Of a DNA stretch of 64,000 bases, positions 1-11,040 are shown piece by piece. The translations under genes were made by a program, and so were the position numbers. The stretch is from Plicaturopsis crispa FD-325 SS-3. Taxonomy: Eukaryota; Basidiomycota; Agaricomycetes; Amylocorticiales; Amylocorticiaceae. The stretch lies in contig KN832557.1 in assembly GCA_000827205.1 (NCBI GenBank), forward strand, positions 442,493 through 506,492, given 5' to 3'. Numbering within the stretch: the stretch's first letter is position 1; each line of letters starts with the position of its first letter. The notes under the pieces were generated by a model. That model saw only the letters and a list, made by a program, of their open reading frames with translations. It made no database searches and had not been told where the DNA came from.

Positions 1-2566
1 GCGGTATATTAGATCGGCCGAGCAGAGCGGAGCTCAGCGCACGCTATGGCAGCTACCGGAAGCTCCCTGAAAGTGTAAGTATCATTCAACGTGGTTCCTT
101 GTTGCCGCTGACGTTATTGTTATTCTAGGAGGTGAACGTGACATGTTCAGGCCGGGATGATATGTGTCGGTCGGTGCTAAACGACGAATGGGTCTCCCAC
201 CCGACATGGTCGAGCGAGGACTCTGGTTTCATTGCCCACAAAAAGAACGCGTATGAGGAGGCGCTACACCGGAGCGAAGAAGAGCGGCACGAGTACGATT
301 TCCACATAGAAGCAATCGTGCGCACGATCGGCATGCTCGAGCCCATCAGCAACAAGATCGCACAGCTCTCGCCCGAGGAGCGTGGCAACTTCAAATTGAA
401 ACCCAACCTGGGCGGCTCGGGCAAGAGTATCCACCAGCGCGTCATCAAGAAGATATATGGGCGAGAGGCAGGTCTCGAGGTCATCCAGGCCATGCAGGAC
501 TCGCCTGCGCTTGCAATACCCGTCGTTTTAGGAAGACTGAAGGTCAAGGAAGAGGAATGGAAGCGCGCCCAGCGGGAGTGGAATAAAGTATGGCGGGAGG
601 TCGATGCGCGGAATTACCACAAAAGCTTGGATCACCAAGGCATCTCGTTCAAGGCTGCAGACAAGAAGGCGATCACCACGAAGGCTTTTGTGAGCCAAAT
701 CGAGGCAGCGCGGGAAGAGCAAATGGCCAAGCGCGCCTCTCTTATCGACCCCCTGTTTGCACGGACACGTCCACGGCACCAGCTAGAATTCGTAGTCGAC
801 GATGTCTCCGTGCTGCAAGACGCCCTAAAGTTGACGTTCTCGTTCCTCGATCGGACACAGGCACAGATTAACTTGGTGGAGAGGAAGAAAATCGAGACGT
901 TCCTCAGGTCGTTTGTGCCGATGTTTTTCGCCCTGGATGCCCCGACATTCAACTCAGCGTTCGTTGCTACACAGGATATCGCGGACAGCGAGGCCAGCGA
1001 TGATGTCGGGAGCATTGCTGATGAAATCGACGTTTCCAGCTTAGCGAGTAGCAGTTCGAAAGCCGGACGGAGCCATAAGAAGGGCGGGGGCGCGGGAGAT
1101 CTGCGCAAGAAACTCTTGAAGAGCGAGCAGGCCAAGTCTACGATCAGGAAGACCCGTGCGCAGGAGGCTGCTTCACCAAGTTCCTCGCGAATGGCCTCCC
1201 CTGCTATCGCTGATACCGCTCCTGTGGATGGTGCGGAATCGAGTGCAAATGAACCATCGGCTTCCGTCACGACTGACTCTGATGCCACTAAACATGCCCA
1301 GAAGAACGTGTTTTTCAGTAACACCGTGTTCTACACTCTTCTGCGCATTATCGAGGTACGCTGATATAACTGGAGCATGTGCCTGTCACGCTAATCAGAC
1401 CCAACCCAAGGTCTTGTACTCTCGGCTGTGGCTTTTCAAATCAATTGCCCACAAGATTGCCTCGAAGCCTATCTCGCACAGGCCGAATCCACTAGCAGAA
1501 GAACTGGGCTTGTCGTTGCAGTCGCAGCGTGCGCTCATGGACTCCACGGCCAAGCCAGAACATTTCTACGACTTGATGCTGGAGTCTTGTGAACGACTAT
1601 TTGACAACGAGATTGAGCCCGCTGCTTTTGAAGACCAGATGCGGTTCATGTTTGGATCTAAAGTATGGTTCGGTTCATCTATTCCGGCTTCATACCAGTT
1701 CTGCTGACCATCTACATTTTACAGGAAGCGTACAAGATCTTCACTGTCGATAAAGTGATAGGCTCGTTGATCAAGCAGGTGAGAGCACACCGATCACTCG
1801 ATTTTATACATTTTTATTTATGTGATATCAGGTCCAGATGGTGTTTTCCGATGCCAAAAGCCAAGACCTCCTTGACCACCTGAAACGTGTCCGCTCTATA
1901 ACCTCTCCGACAACTCAAGACTTGATCAATTTCCGTCATGGCGCGGAGAAAATTCTTGGTCCAGATGAAAATATATTCCGCTTTGACTGGGTACGCATTT
2001 TCATGTATCTGGTAACTTTGTTGCTGATGACAGCTCCATCAGCTACCCGATTCCAAAGTAATGACCATACAGTTACTGGGTAAAGACGATGCCAGCTTTG
2101 ATGACTCTGAAGTTGCCAATGGCAGATGGCAGGATTACATCGATTCCTTCGTCTCGGTACGCGACTGCATCGTTATCTTTCATAACATGGAAACTTACAG
2201 GATTGCAATGTAATCCAGAGTGGAGTGACACCAGGGCTCACCGCGTCACGTATAAAACGACCATTCCTCCGCAGGCAGGTGTCATGTTCATTCTTCCAGT
2301 GCTGGTAGCTGACGAACCTACGATTTAGAAACATACATCGTGCGGCGAACGATGCCGATCCACCTGTCGTTGGCCGTGGGGGTCTCGAGATTAAAGTGTG
2401 CGTACGCACGTACCGTCTGTTCTTTGTCTCCAACACGGAGGACTTTCTGTGGAGGGTGCACAGCAAGGAGGAATGCGATCAAGTCGCGGATAGCTTTGCA
2501 CTTCGAAACGAGCGCCGGAAGAAAAAATTGTCGCAGATGGAGGAGGTCGCTGCGGTGACTAGCTGA
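1..2566 (+). CDS. SIN3: Sin3 family transcriptional co-repressor, C-terminal part (cut by window start)
   Basis: Scaffold of the Sin3 histone-deacetylase complex, which represses transcription in the nucleus. The window opens inside the HDAC-interacting domain: YGSYRKLPES, then CSGRDDMC and LNDEWVSHPTW, the signature of this family. A long alpha-helical region follows, then a low-complexity Ser/Ala/Lys linker, then the conserved C-terminal block (NVFFSNTVFYTLLRIIE, VLYSRLWLFK, and a tail ending in TYRLFFVSNTEDFLWR). Eight visible exons: 1-74, 129-1355, 1399-1662, 1725-1778, 1832-1990, 2043-2156, 2201-2274, 2329-2566. All junctions keep frame. The intron at 2275-2328 can be kept in frame at a normal length only as a GC-AG intron. 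The PAH domains lie upstream, outside the window. Identity is firm from the HID sequence; exact exon ends are inferred. Confidence 0.93.
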
Positions 2567-4979
2567 TTGACCAACAGCGTCTCTTTCTTTTGTCTTACAA
2601 CCGTTCATGAACCTTTGAACGCCGCACGCATATGCATATGTGTCGTCCATCTCAGGTAGCTATAGCGTAGCATGTTGTTTGTCGCTTGACATTGTACTCT
2701 CCATAACCACTCCTCACGTATTTACTGCAGTGTTATAAATCTAATATATAATGAGGGTCTGCAGAACAGCACTTGAAGTTCAAATCTTCCAGGGGCGTAC
2801 CAGGGGACATCTACATAGCCGATGTCTCAAGGTTTGTCGCACGGCGATGTATATCACGGCGAGTCAATCTCCCGGCCATAGCGAGCAGATAGCAGCGAAG
2901 CCATTGCTCAGTAACGACAGGAGCGACAGCCCCCGGCAAATCTTACGGTGATCCAGTGCTCCAGAATGAAGATTATCTAGAGCACCGACTCCTCGTCGAA
3001 GCGAGAAGAGGTATAGCGCCTGTAATTCGACGCTCAGCGCGTATTAGTGAGACACCACTCGGGGACGCCGTGCTCACCGAGGGCGTGAACGCTGGCCAGC
3101 CATTGGCAGATTCTTGAGCAGAACAAGAGCATAGGATGCAACACAAGGATTCGAGTGCACTCGCTCGCCTTGGGAGCGTCTATTGGCAGACATTCGCAGT
3201 CTCGCTTCCATAATTCCAGCGCGACTCGAAGATGGATCATTCCTGTACAGTGAAAATTCTCGGGGTGGAGGTGGATACCGTCATTACACAATAATTGAGC
3301 TTTCGTGCGGTCAACCCTAGAGCCACGGGAGTTTTCATCGGCGATTTGGAGGAGGTGGTTGCAGGAAGGCGTACCTATCGTGAAAGGTAGAGACACCACT
3401 AGCAAGCGTTCATCTGAGCACGAGCAGCGTGGGATTCGCCGCAGAGGTCGATATGCTAGAGGTTCTGTATAGAGTGATGAGCAGAGGAGAAGCTCAGTGG
3501 GGAGTAAGGCAAGGGGGTTGCAGCACATGCAGCACATACTGCTATTTCATGGACATCGACGTAAATCGCATACTTACAATAGCCCGCATCCCCGTATATC
3601 ATCTGAGGAAGGCCTGCAAGAGCCCGCCAGGGTGGAACGAGGCTATAGCTTTGTAGGCTGCTAGCGATACAGTAAGAGAAACTATGTCACACCTATACGA
3701 CGATCGGATGCATATGACACCTCGCAATACTAAGTCTCCGGAGCAGACATTGAGTGTTCCTAGAAGTATTCGTGAACATGTCAGCAAGCGAAGACGAAGC
3801 TAAGAGGGAAGAGATGGCCATCCATTACAAGCGGCACCTCTCGGCAGACGCACGGTCGGCCTCGCCCAGGGTCTGACAGGAACGCACAGATAACTTGCCT
3901 ACCCTTGTCCGTTTCTTCCGCGTCAGGGGACATGAGCATGTGCTTCTATATCTGTTCCCGGACCGACTTGAGTTGGAGGATTGTACTGAATCAAGAGGTG
4001 TGGATTAAAAGGATGTCATGTTGGGGGGAAACGGGATGGCGGCATACGATACTTGAATTCGCACACATTACCATGAGTTACATATGGCTGTCTAAGCTGT
4101 GATATTTTATCGCGAGAAGTCCGTGAACGAACCTCATTGTCCGCGAACTTCCCGCGTACTGGAGCAGCGCAGAGACACTCTGAGCACCGAGAGCAGACCT
4201 GAGAAAAGGAAGATATATTGCGTGCTCCTGGCAATATTGGTGCGGAAGACGGCTATGTAGGTTGGAGGAAGTTGTTCGAAATACGAGGGCAAAATTAAAG
4301 GTTGAGAGCAAGGGAAGGAGTTCTGTTCCAGTGTAAGGTTGCTGAATCTGAATCCGTCGTGAGCCACGTGTAAGTTACTAGGAACGCTCGCCACAGCTGT
4401 GAGTGTTTTCCTGTTTCCTAACCTCTTGTTGTTTACTTACATGCCACACTAAGCCCGTCTTTTGTGAAGCATTTCATCGCACGATATGGAGACTGTTCGA
4501 AACCTTCCGACTTCTTGATTGAGAACTTGCAAGCCAAGTTCCAAGCTAAGCATTTTTTTCACGAACGAGCAGGGTGGGGTGCCGTGACGGCCGTCGTGAT
4601 GTTTCTTGGCTCTCCGGATGGAGCATGGGTATTTCTTGACACTAACATTGGACCTACGCATCTAGGTGAATACGGGTAAACTGTCTGCTTCACTGCATAA
4701 TCACATCGTACCTTTCCGGTTTATGCCTTTTACAGTACCCTGCCCCGCGCCCACCGGATGGCGCACGATATCTTCCAACGTGCGAGGCTCGCGGACAGGT
4801 GTCGAAAATGTGCGGGTCATGGTGTTTTTGCCGTATTGCGGTCACTATTCGCGAAACACCTTCAGATTTACCTCGCATCAAGATTAGCCAACATCCGGTC
4901 TATATAAGGCGACACAAATGTTTATTTCATTACCCCATATTAGCATCCGTTTGCACCAACAGCCAAAAATCAGGACATT
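2567..4979. other. 2.4-kb gene-poor stretch between Sin3 and the aldehyde dehydrogenase
   Basis: I recognise no protein family on either strand. The longest open frame is on the minus strand at about 3034-3537 (167 codons, Cys-rich). It shows no recognised domain and could be chance. The last few hundred bases should hold the aldehyde dehydrogenase promoter, and the first hundreds the Sin3 3' end. Nothing else could be supported. Confidence 0.5.
4901..4908 (+). promoter_or_regulatory. TATA box of the aldehyde dehydrogenase gene
   Basis: TATATAAG lies 72 nt upstream of the start codon, a normal spacing for a TATA-driven fungal promoter with a short leader. Function is inferred from position and match only. 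Confidence 0.6.
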
Positions 4980-6867
4980 ATGCCCGCCCCATTCACCCCC
5001 CTCTGGATCAACGGCCAGCCGCGTCCGTCCAGCACCAACGAGACCTTCGAGGTCCGAAACCCGTACACGCACGAGCTCGTAGGCACCGCCGCGTCGGCAT
5101 CCAGCCAGGACTGCAAGGACGCGGTGGATGCTGCTGCTAAGGCATTCGTGACATGGGAGAACACTCCGATCCCCCAAAGGCGCGAGGTATTGCTCAAGGC
5201 AGCGGATGCACTCGCGTCCGACAAATTCAAAAAGGCCGTCATCGACGCCGGGAAACAGGAAACCGCGACAATTGATCTTTGGGTCAATGCGAACTGGGCT
5301 GCGACGGTGCAAGCTCTTCGCACAGCTGCGGGATTCGTCAACGAGCTCAAGGGCGAGACCTTCGTCTCCGGCGCCGTTCCCGGTGCCCAAGTATTCGTCC
5401 AGCGTCGGGCCATTGGCGTCATGTATGTTCTTCGGTTCCGACCATCTAGAACGTGTACTGACACCTTACACTGAACGTAGATTTTCGATTGCTCCGTGGA
5501 ACGTTCCTTTGAACTTGTCTGTCAGAGCCGTTGCAACCCCGCTCATATGTGGAAACACCGTTGTCCTGAAATCTAGCGAGTTCAGTCCGAGGAGTCAGGC
5601 AATAGTCGCAGAGATTTTCCAGGAGGTACGCCAAAGCGATGATGGCCTTGTGTTGTTTACTGACCGGCTTCGCTGTACGTTATGAAGGCCGGACTCCCCG
5701 CTGGTGTACTCAACTTCATAAACATGTCTCGAGAAAGCGCGCCTGGGCTCACCGCCGAGATCATCGCCAACCCGCATGTTCGCAAGATCAACGTAAGCAT
5801 TTCAACCCTGCTCTGTCACTAACAAACGTTTGCTAAACAGAAATAACGCAGTTCACCGGTAGCGACCGTGTGGGAAAGATAATCGCGGCCGAAGCAGCGA
5901 AGTACTTGAAGCCCTGTGTCTTCGAGCTGGGCGGCAAAGCCCCCGCGGTTGTACGTGCATTGAGTTTGATTCCCGTCCTGCCACAGCGTCTGATACGAAA
6001 CTTCTCGGAAGGTCCTCAATGACGCTGACATCGACGAAGCCGCGCGTGCAATCTCTTTTGGTGCGATGCTGCACTCCGGGCAAGTCTGCATGTCGACCGA
6101 GCGTGTAATCGTGCAAAAGGGTGCGGCACAGGCGCTCAAGGACACTGTCGCGAGCTACTGCAAGACCCTCAAAGCGGGCGACCCGACCACCGACTCGACT
6201 GCAAAGCTTGGTGCGTTATTCACGGAAGGAAGCGCGGAGAACGTGATCAAGCTGGTCAAGGAGGCGAAGGAGGCTGGCGCTGATGTGTTCCTGGGCGACT
6301 TCAAGAGGGAGGGCTCGGTCGTCCAGCCGCACCTGATCTCAGGCGTAAAGCCCGGAATGCGAGCGTGGGACCAAGAGAGCTTCGGTCCAGGTGCGTAAAA
6401 TGATATTCGCTGTCTCTGCATTTGCTCATCCCCTGTTTCTCCTCTAGTTATCGTGTTTGCAGAAGTAGACACCGCTGACGAGGCCGTCGAACTCGCGAAC
6501 AGCTCTGAATACACACTTGTATCCAGCGTTTGGACGAAAGACATCTATACCGCATTCGACGTCGCTGCACGCATCCGCGCCGGTTCGTTCCTTTGGGCTG
6601 GTTCGACAACCCTAACATCATAGCTGAGCACTTTGTTTCTAATTGCAGGCTACTCGAACATCAACGGCACGACCATGCACGTCGAGCCGCTTGCTTCTCA
6701 CATGGGTCTCGGGTTCGTTGTTCTCTCTATATATCGAGTCGTGTTCAATATCTAATGACTTCCCTAGTGGCGCAACCGGATACGGGCGGTTTGACATCGA
6801 CGCCTTCACGCACAAGAGGACCGTCGTGCTCCACCCAGCTCACCGCAAATATCCACTCGTAGGATAA
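4980..6867 (+). CDS. NAD(P)-dependent aldehyde dehydrogenase (vanillin/salicylaldehyde dehydrogenase-like)
   Basis: Oxidises an aldehyde to the acid with NAD(P)+, probably in the cytosol since no targeting signal is visible. The spliced product is 489 aa, the usual length of the ALDH superfamily. Visible landmarks are the cofactor-binding stretch APWNVPLNL with VLKSSEFSP, FTGSDRVGK, the general-base Glu in FELGGK (about residue 256) and the catalytic Cys in GQVCMS (about residue 290). The end reads GATGYGRFDIDAFTHKR. Eight exons: 4980-5422, 5481-5625, 5688-5792, 5852-5950, 6012-6390, 6448-6582, 6649-6712, 6768-6867. The overall pattern resembles enzymes acting on aromatic aldehydes, which would suit a wood- or litter-decaying fungus. 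The substrate is inference. Confidence 0.93.
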
Positions 6868-7070
6868 ATTTGCGCGGCGCCGTAGGTGACGCCGGTGGTG
6901 TTCAAACGAGAGGGCTGTAATTCATGTAGTAATACCATGTAATATATTTTCTGCGGATTGTACAGTGCAATGCTTCGGGGCGCACACGACCACGTCAGGT
7001 CTTCAGGTATAGCAGAGATTGGACACTAAATAATATATAGTACATGCAGGCACAAGTCAAATCAACGGAT

Positions 7071-8607
7071 CTAGGTAGGCACGACGAGCAAGCACCACGC
7101 ATCCCTCATCTCCCTCCACTTCCCCGCTTCCTCCCGTCTCATCCTGCGCCCCTCCTTGCGCCTCAGCTTGCGCTCCCTTCGACGCGCCTTCCTCGCTAAC
7201 CTGCGCTCAACTTTGTTCAGCTTCCGCTCCAGCTTGTCCGCCACCTTCGACATCTTGCGCTCGAACCGCTCATCGATGCCGGCGCGTCGTGCGCCTTCGG
7301 CGAACACCTGCTGCAGTAGGATATGATCGCGAGCAATGTGCCATGGTCCGCGATAGTGCGGGCCCGTCTCGCGTCCGCTGTGACCAACTCTGTGGCCCTC
7401 TCGGCCAACGCCATGACCCCCGCGGCCATGGAGATGCCCGTGATGTCCGGAACCGCGTCCACCTCGTCCGAAGGGGCGCCCATGATGTCCACGCCCATGA
7501 TGTCCGTGGTGATGGCCATGGCCCGCAGACGATAAGTCCAGAGAAATTGAGGACGTGCTCGAACCAGATGAGGACGACGACGACGTCGAATGGGTTCTTC
7601 GGAGGCCAACGCCTGTCGAGCTAGCCTCTCGCGCGTTAAGCACGCGGCCACCATCCTTTGTCAACAAGACCTGCATCCCGCGCGGCTCGAAGAATTTCTA
7701 AGATACACAAGTTAGAATATGCGGTGGTGGTCATGATGAGGAAGGGACACACAGTGTTCCAACGGTCAACGACCCTGCGGCACCCTTCGACGTTCTCCTT
7801 GTCCTTGGGCGCGGTAGCCATACCAGCAAACATGGTGATAAGCCCTGGTTTGGATATCAATAAGCGGCGATTCCTCGTGAAGAAAACGTATCAAACCTAG
7901 CATGGTCAATCCGATGCGCGGTAGTGTTATGGCATCGGGTTTCTGGGCCACCTCGACTTTGGCTTCTTCATTGAGCTCCTGCAAAAATCTGTGGAACCCA
8001 CCCGTCAGCATCCTTGTCAAGCCGATATGTAGGTCAAAACACACCTCTCCCATGCGGCCTTGGGTACATCGTGTGTAGAGAACGGATGAGGTTTCTGTGA
8101 AGACTGCGGTGGCTGGAGGGGAAAGCCCCTTTCGAGGGCTTTATCACCCGAGAGTACGATAGGCGCGAACAACGGGTAAGCCCTGGCTGGAGGTGCATCC
8201 CGACTCGTCGCCTGCTTTGCCTGGGAAGATGAACCCTCGTCGTGACTCTCTCTAGTCTGCGTAGCGTTGGTAGCATGTGCCGCGGACGGACCCGCTACAG
8301 AAACTTCTGGAGTGGGCGCCGCAATCGTCGGCGCATGGTGCTCTTCGTACGATGGAGGAGGGTAGTCTGGATATGGCTCTGACGGCGCATATATTTCCTC
8401 CGGCGACATCTCCTGCTCTGGCTGGCCCATCTGGTCTTGAGTATGCGTATCAACGGCGTTCCTTGCTAGCGATGACTCAGGTACTGCGCCTGGGGGGTTG
8501 AGCGACGATTTCTCGTCATTGTCGTATAGTAGTATCATCTTTTGAAGGAGTTCGTTTAGCGGAGATGATAGTGGAACGAGACTGAATGGCTGCGCCGCAG
8601 CTTGCAC
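7071..8607 (-). CDS. His/Gly-rich conserved-looking protein of unknown function
   Basis: Not recognised. The spliced product is about 430-460 aa. The N-terminal part begins PFSLVPLSSPLNELLQKM, followed by a Pro/Glu-rich disordered region with a PY-like element (YPPPSYEE, a possible WW-domain ligand). A small ordered middle follows (FLQELNEEAKVEVAQKPDA, then GLITMFAGMATAPKD). The C-terminal part has a striking His/Gly/Arg stretch (GHGHHHGHHGRGHHGR and onward) and ends in a very basic Lys/Arg-rich helix. Exons: 8045-8607, 7897-7988, 7753-7844, 7071-7697, all in phase. The 5' end is unsettled. The open frame starts at 8607 with GTG and has a stop upstream, and the first in-frame ATG is at 8538 inside the conserved-looking segment, so a short upstream exon is likely. 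The His-rich tract suggests metal binding, but that is inference only. Confidence 0.7.
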
Positions 8608-9041
8608 GCACGATAAGTGGACTATATGTTGACAGTCGTGGTGATGGCACAGTGCAGGTTCTGTGGCAGAACGCTACCGTACTGCTCCGGCATGCAATAA
8701 ATAGCGTGCAGTGCTGCGGACTGTCAATGTCATTTCAGTTTGATCATCGACCGGGTGCATTGCTTGATAGCAGCTCTTCGCGCATACTGCCTGGCAGCTG
8801 CGCACCGTGAAATGCGGGGGAGGAAAGCCAGAAGGAGAATGGTTGTTTGTATTCGAATGCATAATACGCTTAGTGAGTCCTCTGAATAGAGTAGTAACTT
8901 TAAGTGAAAACCTTGGACGTCCCTATGGTACCTTAGCGCGTTAGCAGCTTCAAATCAAGTTATGCGATGGATTTCAACAAAATATACCAGATTTAAGATA
9001 GTCCGCGACAAGAGGGTATGAAGTTTGTATATGTATAACCA
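8608..9041. other. 434-bp intergenic region
   Basis: Lies between the 5' side of the His/Gly-rich gene (minus) and the 3' end of the NIPA gene (minus). It may contain a missing first exon and the promoter of the His/Gly-rich gene. No other element is recognised. Confidence 0.5.
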
Positions 9042-10672
9042 TCAAGGTCTAGGGGATATTCGTGCGTCGCCCTGCGATGCATGACCGTTTGTGGGACTCC
9101 GGCTGGTACTGCGATGCCGTGAGTCCACAGTAGAACGAAGATGTGTCCGCTCATCCGCTTCATCTTCGTCGTCCTCTTCCCTCAGCTGCTCGAGCGCTAA
9201 ACTATCTCTCGGCTCTTCCTCCTCGAACGCGTTGAAAAGGGTCGAACTCTGCGCGCGGTACAGTGAGCTTCGTCGGCCATGACCGGCGGAATGTGGTGCA
9301 CCATCTGGCCTGGCGGAATCGTGCCACCCGTCTAGCGACATGCGGCCTTGCAGACTCAGACGCGGGTTCATGAGGCCCGACTCAAGGGCGGAGTGTCCTT
9401 CTGCTGTGTCTTTGGGGTCTGGGGCGCGGGATAAGTTAAGGAGGTGGACTCCCATGAATGTGACAACAAAGCCAGCGATGAGGGAGACCGTGTTGGTGCC
9501 ATCTGTGGTGTTGAATCCCTGGAAGAGGATTAAAGAGGCTAGGATGGTACAGCTGGAGAATCCGACGTAGTACATTGGGTTAACCCTTAAATTAGAAGAA
9601 ACGTCAGCTTTCGTCAAATGACAAAGAAGGGTCGACGTACACATTAGTGGAGAATGTATCTAGCGCCTTGTTGAAGAAGTTCATTTGTACGACGATACAT
9701 AGCACAACAACGATTCCGAAGACGTATGTGCTTGGGTGGGTGAACTGGTTTTTCCCGGAGACGGTGAGCTTGACGGCGATGCCGAAGCCCTTGATGGCCA
9801 TGACAGAGACGGAGCCGACGGTGGAGCAGATAGATATGTATACAATCGGGTTTGAGCGTCCGTACCGCGGCGCTACGGCGTAAATCATCACCAACGAAAA
9901 TACGAGGACCGTCAGGCAATACATGAGAAAGCCTGGGTGTCGAACACTTTTAGCAGTTCTGCGCTCCACCGCAGCAAATGGGGCCCACCAGGTTGTATCG
10001 CAAAGTGCAAAATTTCGTCTACTGTTTGGACTTCCTTGTCTTCCGGGGCATGCAACACAATGATCAAAGACCCGATAAGACAGAGTGCGCATCCCACCCG
10101 TCCGAGATGGCCAAGCTCTTCATTAAGAAGGAACGACGCGAGCACAGCACTAGGAAAACTGTCGTTAATTATTCTTCTACGCCTGCAATGTAGCTCACGT
10201 ACCCAATAAGCACACTCAACGCGCCTAACGGCGTAACCAAGATGGGAGGTGCAAACGTGTAGGCCGCGAAGTTAGCGACTACGGAGGACATCCCGTTCAG
10301 CTCTCTAGACGCGTCCTAGCCATCAAGTAATAGGTAGCTCACTTTCTCCTATAACCACTGCGGGAAGGACATAAAATGAGCTGGCAGAAGACGAAGCCTG
10401 GAACTGAATTGCGCTCACACGTCGATATGCCCGCCCACCATATTGGATTCTTCAAGTACGCAAGGTTGTCGGACGCCGACTCGAACTCAGAATTCCGGTC
10501 TGCCGCGTCATTAAGGCCCTGCTCGACGATACCACGCCATTCAGTAATCGGGGAAAGCAGAAGGAGATTCCGGACGAGAGAACCGGACCTTTTTGGTTAT
10601 GATAAAGCTGGTGCCAATGGCAAGTGAACCAGATACAGCCAGCAGGAGTCCGATATATTTGTCTTCGACCAT
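9042..10672 (-). CDS. NIPA-type magnesium transporter (DUF803 family)
   Basis: Multi-pass membrane protein of the NIPA/DUF803 family, which transports Mg2+ in several organisms. The spliced length is 423 aa. It starts MVEDKYIGLLLAVSGSLAIG and contains the family blocks NPIWWAG, ANFAAYTFAPPILVTPLGAL, GHLGRVGCALCLIGSLIIVL, HAPEDKEV and GFLMYCLTVLVFSLVMIY, with about nine hydrophobic segments. The cytosolic tail is Ser/Arg/Glu-rich and likely disordered. Seven exons: 10589-10672, 10419-10518, 10343-10357, 10203-10278, 9989-10149, 9641-9932, 9042-9585. Exon 3 is only 15 nt and supplies most of LVIGE, which the family alignment requires. All phases agree. Family is clear; the transported ion is assumed from relatives. 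Confidence 0.93.
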
Positions 10673-11040
10673 CGTTAGGCAGACCAAGCCCTATTCGTGA
10701 GGGCGTAAAGAGAGAGTGATGAAGCCAGGAGCCGAGCAGAGACCGTGGACCAGACAGACGATGAAAGAGTTCAATCCAAGACACGCAGCATGCCAGCAAA
10801 ATGGAATATGGCGTGGCACGCGCGCCGTGGCTTCCAAGGCCTCGACGCCATCACAATTTCGCAGTACTTTGTAGACATCTCTTCAACTCTATAGCCGCTA
10901 GCCGCTAGCATGGACACTCAAGAAACAGCAGAGCGATGTATACAGAGAGCACAAGGACAATAGCACAAAATATATGAAAATGTAATGTCAAGAGAAGTCA
11001 AGATGTTTTCAGGGTGAGAGCCGCCGCCGCCGTTCGATAC
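10673..11040. other. Intergenic region between NIPA promoter side and helicase A 3' end
   Basis: Both neighbours are on the minus strand, so this holds the NIPA promoter and the helicase A terminator. No sequence element was recognised with confidence. Confidence 0.5.

Noticed and set aside
632-1324. 230-codon frame antisense to the Sin3 exon
   Set aside because: Shadow of the long Sin3 exon; the sense strand has clear conserved protein.
3034-3537. 167-codon open frame on the minus strand
   Set aside because: It has no recognised domain, an odd Cys/Leu-rich composition and no promoter or splice support; length alone is compatible with chance in this much sequence.
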